Below are positions 49,260-58,728 of a stretch of DNA of 64,000 bases, piece after piece; the first letter of the stretch is position 1, and the number at the start of each line of letters is the position of its first letter. Source of the DNA: Pseudomonas izuensis (GTDB lineage Bacteria; Pseudomonadota; Gammaproteobacteria; Pseudomonadales; Pseudomonadaceae); assembly GCF_009861505.1 (NCBI RefSeq), contig NZ_WTFT01000008.1, forward strand, positions 117,552 through 181,551. Reading direction: 5' to 3'. Under the pieces are notes generated by a model. That model saw only the letters and a program-made list of their open reading frames with translations, had not been told where the DNA came from and ran no database searches. A program made the translations under genes and the position numbers.

Positions 49260-50690
49260 TCAAAGATTCAAACGTTTGCGCAAGTCCTGGATATACACCT
49301 GCCATTGCTCAAGCACCTCTTGCTGAAACGATGTCGCAGTAAGGGTCAATTGGGCTGCGGCCTCTATGAAACTTTCCAGGGTATTGGGCGCTCCCCACTC
49401 AGGGGCTGACAAACGTTTCTGACAGAATATTCGCCAGCGCTCTTGCTCGTCGAAACTCAACGTATCGGGAAAGTTGCGTGCGCGATATCGAAACAATAAT
49501 TCAGGCAAACGTTCGTCATCGAAAGGCCAATGCGCTTGCGCTAATTGCTGCGGGTCGACCGTTCGGACTTGTTCGCATAGCCGTCGATCGCGGTCGCCGA
49601 TAAAACCATCGTATAACTGCTGTTCAGGGTCCTCGCTGGAGGCAAACTCTTCGCGGGCGTAAATCCCCTGAACTTTATCTTGCCAGACTGTTGGCGCGTC
49701 ACTTAGCCGCAGTGCACGCTGCTGATACAGCGCCATATCCAGCCCCAGGCGCTGCTGATCTTGCGGGCGAAGTACGGACAACGGTGCAACTACCGGACAT
49801 TTATTGATGTGAATGAGTTTGAGCGGCACCGGTAATTCACCCTCCGCCAGATCATCGCGACGGGTGTACAAGCGCTGGCGCAGGGCTTCGGCGTCCAGGT
49901 CCAGCAGGCCCTGCGGATCGAGGTGCAGGTCACAGACAATCAAGGCGTTCTTGTTCTTCGGGTGCCATGCCAAAGGCAAAACCACGCCGACATAATGGCA
50001 TGCCGCGGAAAAACGCCCGGACACATGGACCATGGGTTGCAGCAGGCGAATCTGATCCAGCACCTTTTGTTTGCTGCGCAACTGAAACAGCCAGTCATAC
50101 AACTTCGGCTGTTTTTCCCGAATCAACCGCGCCAGGGCGATGGTGGCGCGAACATCCGACAGCGCTTCGTGGGCATTGCCGTGATCGATACCGTTGGCGG
50201 CCGTCAGGCGTTCGAGCTTGAGCGTCACCCGCCCCTCGTCATCCGTTGGCCAGGTAATCCCGTCAGGGCGCAAGGCATACGCGGCACGCACCACATCGAT
50301 CAGGTCCCAGCGACTGTTGCCGCCCTGCCATTCCCGTGCGTAGGGATCGAAAAAGTTGCGGTACAGGCTGTAGCGGGTCATCTCGTCGTCGAAACGCAAG
50401 GTGTTATATCCCGCGCCGCAGGTGCCCGGAGCCGACAGTTGGGCATGCACCCGGGTCATGAAATCGGCTTCGCTCAGGCCTTGCTCAGACAAGCGGACAG
50501 GCGTAATGCCGGTAATCGCACAAGCCGCCGGGTGCGGCAGGATGTCGTCACTGGGCTGGCAATAGAGGTTGACCGGCTCGTCTATTTCATTGAGATCGAA
50601 GTCAGTACGCAGCCCCGCCATTTGCAGTGGGCGATCGCAACGGGGGTTGATGCCCGTCGTTTCATAGTCGTACCAGAAGATGGAGGTCAC
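49260..50690 (-). CDS. sbcB: Exodeoxyribonuclease I
   Basis: 3'-5' single-strand DNA exonuclease used in recombination and mismatch repair. 476 residues starting FWYDYETTGINPRCDRPLQM after MTSI; DEDD catalytic acids D8 and E10 are visible, and DHGNAHEALSDVRATIALAR holds the last motif. SH3-like and helical C-terminal domains follow. GTG start at 50690. It is convergent with mvaT and divergent from the MoxR operon. Confidence 0.95.
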   Translation of the reverse strand: MTSIFWYDYETTGINPRCDRPLQMAGLRTDFDLNEIDEPVNLYCQPSDDILPHPAACAITGITPVRLSEQGLSEADFMTRVHAQLSAPGTCGAGYNTLRFDDEMTRYSLYRNFFDPYAREWQGGNSRWDLIDVVRAAYALRPDGITWPTDDEGRVTLKLERLTAANGIDHGNAHEALSDVRATIALARLIREKQPKLYDWLFQLRSKQKVLDQIRLLQPMVHVSGRFSAACHYVGVVLPLAWHPKNKNALIVCDLHLDPQGLLDLDAEALRQRLYTRRDDLAEGELPVPLKLIHINKCPVVAPLSVLRPQDQQRLGLDMALYQQRALRLSDAPTVWQDKVQGIYAREEFASSEDPEQQLYDGFIGDRDRRLCEQVRTVDPQQLAQAHWPFDDERLPELLFRYRARNFPDTLSFDEQERWRIFCQKRLSAPEWGAPNTLESFIEAAAQLTLTATSFQQEVLEQWQVYIQDLRKRLNL

Positions 50691-50863
50691 GGGCTAATCC
50701 TGAACTGAAGATCGGCGAAGTCTAGGCTTTCATGTCCTGCTCCGGCCAGCAATCTTGTCATTCAATCGCCCCTGCCTTATTACCGCGCAATACAGAGTTA
50801 TGTCGTTTTCCCCGGCCAGACTGCTAGCATCCAGAGACGAGACAATCCCGATCAGGCCAGCCC

Positions 50864-51589
50864 ATGTTCGAGACCACAGCACTGCCAAGGAAAGCGACGC
50901 TGTTCCCGCCACTGGATACGCGGTATCAGGTCGAAACGCCGGAAGGCATCGATTTGCCTCTGCGCCCGGCCGGGCTGATGGTTCGTGCGTTGGCGTTTTC
51001 CATTGATCTGGCGATGCGCGGCTTGATCCTCGGCGTGCTGTTCATCGTCCTGGCGATGCTGGGAAAACTCGGTGCGGGACTCGGCTCGCTGCTGATCTTC
51101 GTCGTGAGCTGGTGGTACATGGTGCTGTTCGAAGTCCTTAACCAGGGGCGCTCACCGGGCAAGCAATGGATGGGCCTGCGCGTGGTGCAGGACGATGGCA
51201 CCCCCATTGGCTGGTCTGCGTCACTGTTGCGCAACCTGTTGCGCTTTGTCGACCTGCTGCCGTTCGGTTACTTCCTCGGCGCCATCAGTTGCCTGCAACA
51301 CCCCAACTTCAAGCGCCTCGGCGACATCGCCACCGGTACCCTGGTGATTTACCGCGAACAGCCACTCACCCGACCGCAACTCCCACCCGCCCAGCCTCGT
51401 CGCCCGGCCTTTACTCCGACACTGGCCGAGCAACGGGCCATCCTCGGTTTCGCCGAACGCCAGGCTGAGCTTTCCGATGCCAGGGTCTATGAGCTGGCAT
51501 CGATCCTTGCGCAGCCGCTGCGGGTTCCAGCGCCACAGGCCGTGGCGGAACTCAACGGTATCGCCCATGGCCTGTTGGGTCCGGCATGA
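50864..51589 (+). CDS. RDD-family membrane protein, first gene of the MoxR/DUF58 operon
   Basis: 241 residues. RDD domain at about 30-170 with RPAGLMVRALAFSIDLAMRG, three or four helices and GRSPGKQWMGLRVVQDDG. The cytoplasmic tail (about 175-241) is Pro-rich then helical. Its stop overlaps the start of the SpoIIM-like gene (ATGA). The related RDD protein at 9305 lacks this tail. Function unknown; see the operon finding. Confidence 0.88.
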   Translation: MFETTALPRKATLFPPLDTRYQVETPEGIDLPLRPAGLMVRALAFSIDLAMRGLILGVLFIVLAMLGKLGAGLGSLLIFVVSWWYMVLFEVLNQGRSPGKQWMGLRVVQDDGTPIGWSASLLRNLLRFVDLLPFGYFLGAISCLQHPNFKRLGDIATGTLVIYREQPLTRPQLPPAQPRRPAFTPTLAEQRAILGFAERQAELSDARVYELASILAQPLRVPAPQAVAELNGIAHGLLGPA

Positions 51590-52563
51590 AGCAAAGTCTT
51601 TTCGAACATCGGCACATGGCCGAATGGGAGCAATTCGAGGGTCTGCTGGAACGCCTGGAGCGCAACAGGAACGCCACCGGGGTCGAGGGTTTTCCCGGCG
51701 ATTATCGGCGTGTCTGTCAACACCTGGCACTGGCGCGGGAACGCGGTTACAGCAGCTTTCTCATCGACTCGTTGCAGCAATTGGTCCTGCGCGGGCATCA
51801 ACAGCTGTATCGCCATCGCAGCCGACCGGGCGCCCAATTGCTGGCTTTCGTCCTCGCGGACTTCCCCCGGCTGGTGCGCGAACAGTGGCGTTTCGTGCTT
51901 GCCGCCAGCCTGATGTTCTTCGGCAGCTTGATCGGCATCGCGCTGCTGGTTTATCTGTTTCCGGACCTGGTCTACAACCTGATCCCGGCCGAACAGGTCA
52001 GCGACATGCAAAGCATGTACGACCCCGACGCCGGTCACCTGGGGCGCTCGGCGGAACGGGCAGCCAGCGAAGACTGGGTGATGTTCGGCTACTACATCAT
52101 GCATAACATCGGCATCGCCTTTCAGACCTTCGCCAGCGGTTTGCTGTTTGGCCTGGGCAGTGCGTTTTTCCTGTTCTTCAACGGCATGACCATTGGCGCG
52201 GTGGCCGGGCACCTGACACAGATCGGCTACGGGCACACCTTCTGGTCTTTCGTGATCGGCCATGGTGCCTTCGAACTGACCGCCATTGCCCTGGCCGGAG
52301 CCGCCGGCCTGCAACTGGGCTGGGCCTTGATTGCACCAGGGCGCCTGCCACGGGGCGAGGCCTTGCGCCTGGCGGCGCGCAAGAGTGTTTTGCTGATTTG
52401 CGGGGTCATGCTGTTTTTGCTGATTGCGGCGTTCATCGAGGCGTACTGGTCATCGCTGACGACACCGGCCCCCATGACCAAATACCTGGTCGGAACGACG
52501 CTTTGGCTGTTGGTTGCGGCTTATCTGCTGTTTGCCGGACGGGTCCACCATGCGCCTGAGTGA
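51586..52563 (+). CDS. SpoIIM-like (stage II sporulation protein M) membrane protein
   Basis: 325 residues. A cytoplasmic N-terminal part (about 1-95) with FEHRHMAEWEQFEGLLERLE, then five or six helices with the family motifs FASGLLFGLGSAFFLFFNGM and VIGHGAFELTAIALAGAAGL. SpoIIM in Bacillus takes part in membrane migration and engulfment; Pseudomonas does not sporulate, so the role here is different or more general. It overlaps the next gene by 14 bp. Confidence 0.88.
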   Translation: MKQSLFEHRHMAEWEQFEGLLERLERNRNATGVEGFPGDYRRVCQHLALARERGYSSFLIDSLQQLVLRGHQQLYRHRSRPGAQLLAFVLADFPRLVREQWRFVLAASLMFFGSLIGIALLVYLFPDLVYNLIPAEQVSDMQSMYDPDAGHLGRSAERAASEDWVMFGYYIMHNIGIAFQTFASGLLFGLGSAFFLFFNGMTIGAVAGHLTQIGYGHTFWSFVIGHGAFELTAIALAGAAGLQLGWALIAPGRLPRGEALRLAARKSVLLICGVMLFLLIAAFIEAYWSSLTTPAPMTKYLVGTTLWLLVAAYLLFAGRVHHAPE

Positions 52564-54094
52564 CGCCAGTGTGGTGATCCGCCCGCGCCCCACCTGGGAA
52601 GCCATGGACCTCGGAGTGCTGTTGAGCCAGCGCCATCGGCGCCTGCTGATGACCAGCTGGGCCATGGTGACCTTGCCGGTCTTTGCGCTGCTGACCTGGC
52701 TGCTGTGGGAGTCCCCCTCCCTCGCCGTGTTCATTTTCTGGTGGTTGAAACCGGCCTTCGAACGCCTGCCACTGTACATCCTGTCCAAGGCACTGTTTGG
52801 TGAAACGCCCACATTGAAACAGGCGCTTTACCAATGGCCGCGACTGCTCAAGCCACAACTGCTGGCCAGCCTGACCTGGCGACGGCTGAGCCTGAGTCGC
52901 AGCTTCCTCCTGCCGGTGGTGCAGCTCGAAGGACTGGCCGGGGAGGCACGACAGCAGCGTCTACAAGTGTTGTTGCAACGCGACGCCAGCGCGGCTCGAT
53001 GGCTGACGCTGATAGGTGTGCACCTGGAAACCGCCCTGTGGATCGGGCTGATGGTGCTGTTCTATCTGCTCCTGCCGCAACAGGTGGCCCTCGACTGGAA
53101 CTGGCAGTCGCTGATGAGCGCCGCCACCCAGGACTGGCGCTGGCTGGAGCACCTGACCAATGCCTTCTATGCGTTGGTATTGGTGATTTGGGAGCCGATC
53201 TACGTGGCCTGCGGCTTCAGCCTTTATCTGAACCGGCGCACCGTGCTGGAAGCCTGGGACATCGAACTGGTGTTCCGTCGCCTGCGCCAACGCCTGAGCA
53301 GCGCAGCCGTCGCGTTATTGCTGGCGGTGATCCTGCTGATGCCGGCCGCAGAAAGTGTCTGGGCCACCGAGCCGGCCGTTACACCCGACAGCCCGCGGTT
53401 GCTGGAGCAGCCACTGACCAGTCAGGCCTCCCGGGACAGCATCAAGGCAATCCTCGATCAGCCGCCGTTTAAAAACAGGGAAACGGTCACCCGTTACCGC
53501 TTTGGTGCGGACAATGCCACGACCGAAACCCCGGAAGACGGCAACACACCGCAATGGCTCAAGGCGCTGTTCGAGCTGTTTGGCAGCCAGCGCTTCGGCG
53601 TCGTGGCCACGCTGATCGAGGCTTTGCTGTGGGGCACCGTAATCGCAGCCGCCGGCCTGTTGATCTGGCATTACCGCGACTGGCTACAGGCTTACGTCAG
53701 TCGTCGGCCAAACCCTGGAAAAAAAGCCGCGCGACCGCTGCCGCAACAGGCATTCGGCCTGGATCTCGACCGCGAAACCTTGCCCACCGACATTGCCACC
53801 AGCGCCGAAAACCTCTGGCAAACGCACCCCCGGGAAGCGCTTGGGTTGCTCTATCGCGCCCTGCTCAGCCACTTGCTGCACGACTTCGACATCGCACTGA
53901 AAGCCGCCGACACCGAAGGCCAGGTACTGGAACGCGTCGAAGAATTGCAACAACCGGCCTTGCTGGCCTTCAGCAAAAACCTGACCCGCCACTGGCAGAA
54001 CATGGCCTACGGCCACCGACTGCCCCCCGCGCATTTGCAGCAGGAACTGTGTGACGGCTGGCGTGCCTTGTTCGGCCCAGGGGCAAGCCGTTGA
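52550..54094 (+). CDS. DUF4129 membrane protein
   Basis: 514 residues from MRLSDASVVIRPRPTWEAMD. Helices near 35-55, 60-80, 160-185, 215-235 and 255-280; a periplasmic loop (about 285-350); a last helix near 355-375; and a C-terminal DUF4129 domain (NLWQTHPREALGLLYRALLS). The start was placed at 52550, inside the end of the SpoIIM gene. The stop overlaps the TTG start of the next gene (TTGA). Confidence 0.85.
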   Translation: MRLSDASVVIRPRPTWEAMDLGVLLSQRHRRLLMTSWAMVTLPVFALLTWLLWESPSLAVFIFWWLKPAFERLPLYILSKALFGETPTLKQALYQWPRLLKPQLLASLTWRRLSLSRSFLLPVVQLEGLAGEARQQRLQVLLQRDASAARWLTLIGVHLETALWIGLMVLFYLLLPQQVALDWNWQSLMSAATQDWRWLEHLTNAFYALVLVIWEPIYVACGFSLYLNRRTVLEAWDIELVFRRLRQRLSSAAVALLLAVILLMPAAESVWATEPAVTPDSPRLLEQPLTSQASRDSIKAILDQPPFKNRETVTRYRFGADNATTETPEDGNTPQWLKALFELFGSQRFGVVATLIEALLWGTVIAAAGLLIWHYRDWLQAYVSRRPNPGKKAARPLPQQAFGLDLDRETLPTDIATSAENLWQTHPREALGLLYRALLSHLLHDFDIALKAADTEGQVLERVEELQQPALLAFSKNLTRHWQNMAYGHRLPPAHLQQELCDGWRALFGPGASR

Positions 54095-55257
54095 GCCGGC
54101 GCGCCTGGCCAGTGATGCTCGGCGCTTTGATCGCCGTGTTGCTGGGTACGCTGAGTGTCTGGCTGTATCTCAAGGCCACGCCCTACCCGGTGGAAATCGA
54201 TCACGGCCCCTCGCCGCAAGCCCAGGCCAATCCTTACCTGGCCGCCGAACTCTTCCTGCGCAAGCAGGGCCTGAACGTCAACCATGCCGACAGCCTCGAC
54301 ATCCTGCCCAGCCTGGAGCCGCATCGGCACAGCCTGTTGTTGCTGGGGGACCGCTACAACATGACGCCACGGCAGATCGATCAGGTGATGAACTGGACTA
54401 GGGCCGGCGGACGGCTGATGTTTGTCGCTCAGTCGTTGTGGGACGAAAAGGCCGGGCAAAGCAATGACCTGCTGCTCGACCGGGTACAGCTGCACCAATT
54501 CTTGAGCAAAGATCTGAAGGAACCGCCGCCGGACAATGAAAGCGATCCCTATCCGAATCTCACCAAGCTGTACCTGGAAAACGAAGACGCGCCGGCCTAC
54601 GCCAGCTTCGATCCTGCGTTCCATCTGGAAGACCCGAAAAATCTGGCCCAGGCCTGGGCCAACAGTGGCAAGGCCACGCACATGATGCAGCTCAACCACG
54701 GTCTCGGTTCGATCATCGTGGTGACCGATGCCGACCTGTGGAAAACCCCGGCCATTGATCAGTACGACAACGCGTGGCTGCTCTGGTACCTGACGGCGGA
54801 CACGAGCGTGACCCTGCTGTATGACACCGAACACGACAGTCTGTGGACACTGTTGCTGCGCAATTTCCCCCAGGCACTGGTCGCGTTGCTGGCCCTGATC
54901 GGCCTGGGTTTCTGGCATGCCGGTGTGCGCCATGGGCCAATGCAGCAACCGGTGCCGACTGCACGCAGGCAATTACAGGAGCACCTGCGTGCCAGTGCCG
55001 ATTTCATGTTGCGCCGCAGCGGTCAGCACAACCTGCTTCAAGGGTTGCAGCAAGACATTCTGCGCCGTGTCCGTCGTCGCCATCCCGGTTATGACCAACT
55101 CGGCGTCGCCGAACAATGGCTGGTGCTTTCTCGCCTGACCGGCCAACCCACACGCGCTATCAGTCAGGCCATGGGCCCGCGACCGAAGCAGCGACTGTCC
55201 AGCGCCGAATTCAGTCGCCAGGTCGCCCATCTGCAAACCTTGAGGAACGCCTTATGA
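54091..55257 (+). CDS. DUF4350 membrane protein
   Basis: 388 residues starting with TTG (MSRRAWPVMLGALIAVLLGT). One helix at about 8-27, a globular periplasmic DUF4350 domain (about 40-255, NPYLAAELFLRKQGLNVNHA), a second helix (about 258-278), and a cytoplasmic tail rich in Arg and Gln. The fold resembles GATase-like domains; no catalytic cysteine is visible in the expected place. ATGA overlap with moxR. Confidence 0.85.
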   Translation: MSRRAWPVMLGALIAVLLGTLSVWLYLKATPYPVEIDHGPSPQAQANPYLAAELFLRKQGLNVNHADSLDILPSLEPHRHSLLLLGDRYNMTPRQIDQVMNWTRAGGRLMFVAQSLWDEKAGQSNDLLLDRVQLHQFLSKDLKEPPPDNESDPYPNLTKLYLENEDAPAYASFDPAFHLEDPKNLAQAWANSGKATHMMQLNHGLGSIIVVTDADLWKTPAIDQYDNAWLLWYLTADTSVTLLYDTEHDSLWTLLLRNFPQALVALLALIGLGFWHAGVRHGPMQQPVPTARRQLQEHLRASADFMLRRSGQHNLLQGLQQDILRRVRRRHPGYDQLGVAEQWLVLSRLTGQPTRAISQAMGPRPKQRLSSAEFSRQVAHLQTLRNAL

Positions 55258-56255
55258 GTGAACCGATCAAGCCCGACGCCGCCAGTCACGCCGCGGCGCA
55301 ACGGCAACGCGCCAGCCAGTTGGCGCAAGCCATACGCGGCGAACTGCAAAAAGCCGTGATCGGCCAGATCAATGTGATCGATGATGTGCTCACGGCATTG
55401 ATTGCCGGTGGCCACGTGTTGCTCGAAGGTGTGCCGGGGCTGGGCAAGACCCTGCTGGTGCGGGCACTGGCGCGCTGCTTCGGTGGCGAATTCGCACGCA
55501 TCCAGTTCACCCCGGACTTGATGCCCAGCGACGTCACCGGGCATGCGGTGTACGACTTGCAGAGCGAGCAATTCAAACTGCGCAAAGGCCCGCTATTCAC
55601 CAACCTGTTGCTGGCCGACGAAATCAACCGCGCCCCGGCGAAAACCCAGGCCGCGTTGCTCGAAGCCATGCAGGAGCGGCAAGTCACTCTGGAAGGTCGT
55701 GCCCTGCCCATTGCGCAACCCTTCATGGTGCTGGCCACGCAAAACCCCATCGAACAGGAAGGCACTTACCCGTTGCCGGAAGCCGAGCTGGATCGCTTCA
55801 TGCTCAAGGTACGCATGGACTATCCCGACGCCGGGCAGGAGTTGAACATGGTGCGCCAGGTCAGCCGCTCGACCCGCGCCGACATGCTCGACGTGCAGCC
55901 GCTACGCACGGTGTTGCAGGCCAAGGATGTGCTGGCCTTGCAGCGCATCGCCAGTGATCTGCCGCTGGATGACCAGGTACTCGATTACGCCGTGCGCCTG
56001 GCCCGCACCACCCGGAACTGGCCAGGCCTGACCCTCGGTGCCGGGCCCCGGGCCTCGATTGCACTGGTCCGTTGCGCAAAGGCACGGGCCTTGTTGCGCG
56101 GTGGCGAATTCGTGATTCCGGATGACATAAAAGGTTGTGCGCTGTCGGTACTGCGCCATCGCGTACGCATCGCACCGGACCTGGACATCGAGGGGCTGGA
56201 GGTGGATCACGTGCTGCGGCAATTGCTCGATCAAGTGCCGGCGCCGCGCCAGTGA
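55254..56255 (+). CDS. MoxR-family AAA+ ATPase
   Basis: 333 residues from MSEPIKPDAASHAAAQRQRA. Walker A EGVPGLGKTLLV (about 58-70), Walker B LLADEINRAPAKTQAALLEA, sensor 1 VLATQNPIEQEGTYPLPEAE, and the lid domain. MoxR ATPases act as chaperones for partner proteins with vWA domains; the partner here is the DUF58 protein whose gene overlaps its stop (GTGA). Confidence 0.95.
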   Translation: MSEPIKPDAASHAAAQRQRASQLAQAIRGELQKAVIGQINVIDDVLTALIAGGHVLLEGVPGLGKTLLVRALARCFGGEFARIQFTPDLMPSDVTGHAVYDLQSEQFKLRKGPLFTNLLLADEINRAPAKTQAALLEAMQERQVTLEGRALPIAQPFMVLATQNPIEQEGTYPLPEAELDRFMLKVRMDYPDAGQELNMVRQVSRSTRADMLDVQPLRTVLQAKDVLALQRIASDLPLDDQVLDYAVRLARTTRNWPGLTLGAGPRASIALVRCAKARALLRGGEFVIPDDIKGCALSVLRHRVRIAPDLDIEGLEVDHVLRQLLDQVPAPRQ

Positions 56256-57583
56256 AACCATCGCGCCTGCTGCTGCTCTGGCTGGCCCTGCTGTTGGCCA
56301 TCGGCATCGTGCTGGGCACCATGCAGGCCCTGGACTTTGCGCTGCCGTCTTACCTGTCGCGAATCAATTGGGGTCTGCCGTTGGCGCTGCTCGCGCTAGC
56401 GCTGATCGATGCCATCCGCCTCAAACGCTTGCCCTCACCCCGCGTGCGACGGCACATGCCCGGCAGCCTGTCGCTGGGGCGCTGGGGGGAAGTACGACTG
56501 GAGCTTGAACATGACTTCGTTCAGCCACTGGACCTGAAACTCTTCGACCATGTACCGGACGGCCTGAGCTTTGAAAACCTGCCGCTGACGGTGTCATTGC
56601 AACCCGGCCAACGCAGCCTGAGCAGTTATCGCCTGCGCCCGCTCAAGCGTGGTCACTTCCGTTTCGAACAGTGCGAAGTCAACCTGCCAGGCCCGTTGGG
56701 CCTGTGGTCCGACAAACGCTTGCTGCATATAACTGACCAAACGCGCGTCTATCCCGACTTCGTCCGCCTGTATGGCGGCCAACTGTCGGCGGTGGATCAC
56801 TGGCTCAACCAACTTGGCGTACGCCAACGTCAACGCCGCGGACAGGGGCTGGAGTTTCATCAACTGCGCGAGTTTCGCGAGGGCGACAGCCTGAGGCAAA
56901 TCGACTGGAAAGCCACCGCCCGCCAACGTACGCCGATTGCCCGGGAGTATCAGGACGAACGCGACCAGCAGATCATTTTCATGCTCGATTGCGGCCGCCG
57001 CATGCGCAGCCAGGACGATGAGCTGGCGCATTTCGATCATGCACTCAACGCCTGCCTGCTGCTGAGCTACGTCGCGCTGCGCCAGGGCGATGCGGTCGGC
57101 CTGAGCACTTTTGCCAGCGATCAACCGCGCTACCTCGCACCGGTCAAGGGCAGCGGGCAACTCAATATTCTGCTCAACACCGTCTACGACCTCAGCAGCA
57201 GCCAGCGCAGCGCCGACTATCAAGCGGCCATCACCCAATTGCTCGCCCGACAAAAACGCCGGGCGCTGGTGGTGCTGGTGACCAACCTGCGCGATGAGGA
57301 CGATGAAGAGCTGCTCGAGGCCGTCAAACGATTGGGCAAGCATCATCGGGTACTGGTCGCCAGTTTGCGCGAAAACGTGCTCGACCACCTGCGGGAATCA
57401 CCGGTGCAGACCTTGCCCGAGGCGTTGGCCTATTGCGGCACGGTGGATTACCTCAATGCACGGGCTGAACTGCATGAGCGGTTAAGCGCCCACGGTGTTC
57501 CGGTGCTGGATGCGCGGCCCGCAGAGTTGGGTACGAAACTGGTGTCGCAGTATTTGAGCTGGAAGCGCAGCGGCAGTGCTTAG
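56252..57583 (+). CDS. DUF58 (vWA-like) membrane protein
   Basis: 443 residues from a GTG start. Two helices near 5-25 and 37-55, then a domain with the DUF58 signature FHQLREFREGDSLRQIDWKA at about 210-230 and a vWA-like fold (IIFMLDCGRRMRSQ, DAVGLSTFASD). The metal-site motif is DCGRR rather than DxSxS, as in many DUF58 proteins. It is the last gene of the operon and overlaps the convergent PilZ gene by four bases at the stop codons. Confidence 0.92.
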   Translation: MKPSRLLLLWLALLLAIGIVLGTMQALDFALPSYLSRINWGLPLALLALALIDAIRLKRLPSPRVRRHMPGSLSLGRWGEVRLELEHDFVQPLDLKLFDHVPDGLSFENLPLTVSLQPGQRSLSSYRLRPLKRGHFRFEQCEVNLPGPLGLWSDKRLLHITDQTRVYPDFVRLYGGQLSAVDHWLNQLGVRQRQRRGQGLEFHQLREFREGDSLRQIDWKATARQRTPIAREYQDERDQQIIFMLDCGRRMRSQDDELAHFDHALNACLLLSYVALRQGDAVGLSTFASDQPRYLAPVKGSGQLNILLNTVYDLSSSQRSADYQAAITQLLARQKRRALVVLVTNLRDEDDEELLEAVKRLGKHHRVLVASLRENVLDHLRESPVQTLPEALAYCGTVDYLNARAELHERLSAHGVPVLDARPAELGTKLVSQYLSWKRSGSA

Positions 57584-57939
57584 GCCGAAGCCGGCAATGT
57601 CTGAAAACTGAAGTACTGCTTCAACGCCCCCACCAGTTGCCCATACTCCGGCGGTGCCTGTTGCAGGCTGAACCCGGCGTCATAGTGGTGGGGGGTGGCG
57701 TCTTCATGGCACCACAGGCAGCACGCCCGCAGGTCAATAACCTGTTGGCAGCCATCGCTGGCCGGGATCTTCAGGCGCAAATCGAAGTCCGCGCCGATCA
57801 TCATCGGCAACTGGCTGATCAGCATCAGCCCGTCTTCGGAGACATTGCCCAGATAGCCGATGGGTTTGTCGGTGATGCTGTTGAACACTTTCAGAAAATA
57901 CGGCAGTTGATGCCGCTCGATCCGGCGGTCGGTGAACAT
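57580..57939 (-). CDS. PilZ-domain protein
   Basis: 119 residues from MFTDRRIERHQLPYFLKVFN. Both cyclic-di-GMP-binding motifs are visible: RxxxR at R5-R9 (RRIER) and D/NxSxxG in GNVSEDG. Single-domain PilZ proteins act as c-di-GMP receptors. The frame to 57978 was rejected because the motif starts at the shorter version. Its target is unknown. Confidence 0.9.
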   Translation of the reverse strand: MFTDRRIERHQLPYFLKVFNSITDKPIGYLGNVSEDGLMLISQLPMMIGADFDLRLKIPASDGCQQVIDLRACCLWCHEDATPHHYDAGFSLQQAPPEYGQLVGALKQYFSFQTLPASA

Positions 57940-58181
57940 GCTGAATTCGCTACGCAAGGCCCTTAAGCAGGACCGCACTAATGCTTCGGAACAGGCCCGC
58001 CTGCTGATACCCAGGCATAAACCGCCCGCTCTCCCCGATCCCGGTGCGACAGTCCATCAACCGCTGCCGCTTACGCCTGCCGATCACAGGTGTTACGTCA
58101 GTTTAGAAACAAGGCTCTAAACCGGTCTATTCGACTATAGCTCACCCCCGCCGGTCGGCCAGCTATGTAGGACGAGCAGCA

Positions 58182-58559
58182 TCAGAACTGCGTCGGGCGC
58201 ACCGCTGCGGCACTGCGGGTGGGGTAGTGACCCAGGCTCTGCAAGGTTTCCAGACGGGCGCGGGCGCGGTAGGCGTACTCGCTTTGCGGATACGAGGCGA
58301 TGATGAATTGATAGGTCTGGGCGGCGTCGATGAACATTTTCTGCCGTTCCAGGCACTGACCGCGCATCATCGACACTTCCGGCCAGACATAAGGCCGCGC
58401 CCGGCTGTCGCGTTCGACCTTGGACAACTCGAGCATCACCTGCTCGCAATTGCCCCGGTCGTAGGCGCTGTAGGCATTATTCAAATGATGGTTCATGGCA
58501 AAACGGGTGCAGCCCGTCACACTGATAAGGGCAAGGGCGGCAATGAATACGAATCGCAT
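58182..58559 (-). CDS. TPR-containing lipoprotein
   Basis: 125 residues. Lipoprotein signal with lipobox SVTGC (Cys17), then TPR-like helices (NNAYSAYDRGNCEQVMLELS, FIDAAQTYQFIIASYPQSEY). A short lipoprotein of unknown function found next to pykA in Pseudomonas. The residue after the cysteine is Thr, so outer-membrane sorting is expected. GGAG precedes the ATG at 58559. Confidence 0.85.
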   Translation of the reverse strand: MRFVFIAALALISVTGCTRFAMNHHLNNAYSAYDRGNCEQVMLELSKVERDSRARPYVWPEVSMMRGQCLERQKMFIDAAQTYQFIIASYPQSEYAYRARARLETLQSLGHYPTRSAAAVRPTQF

Positions 58560-58728
58560 GGGAATCTCCTGTCTTGAACGCTGTATCGACCCGAGGGCGC
58601 AAATCTTCAGGCCACCTGGCACAAAGTTGCGCGTTCAATAAAGAAAGAAAAAAGTAGTGCAAACGAACAATGACTACACCCCGAGACCATAGTAGCCTCA
58701 CTCAGCGCTTGAACTCAGGAGTCTTTGC

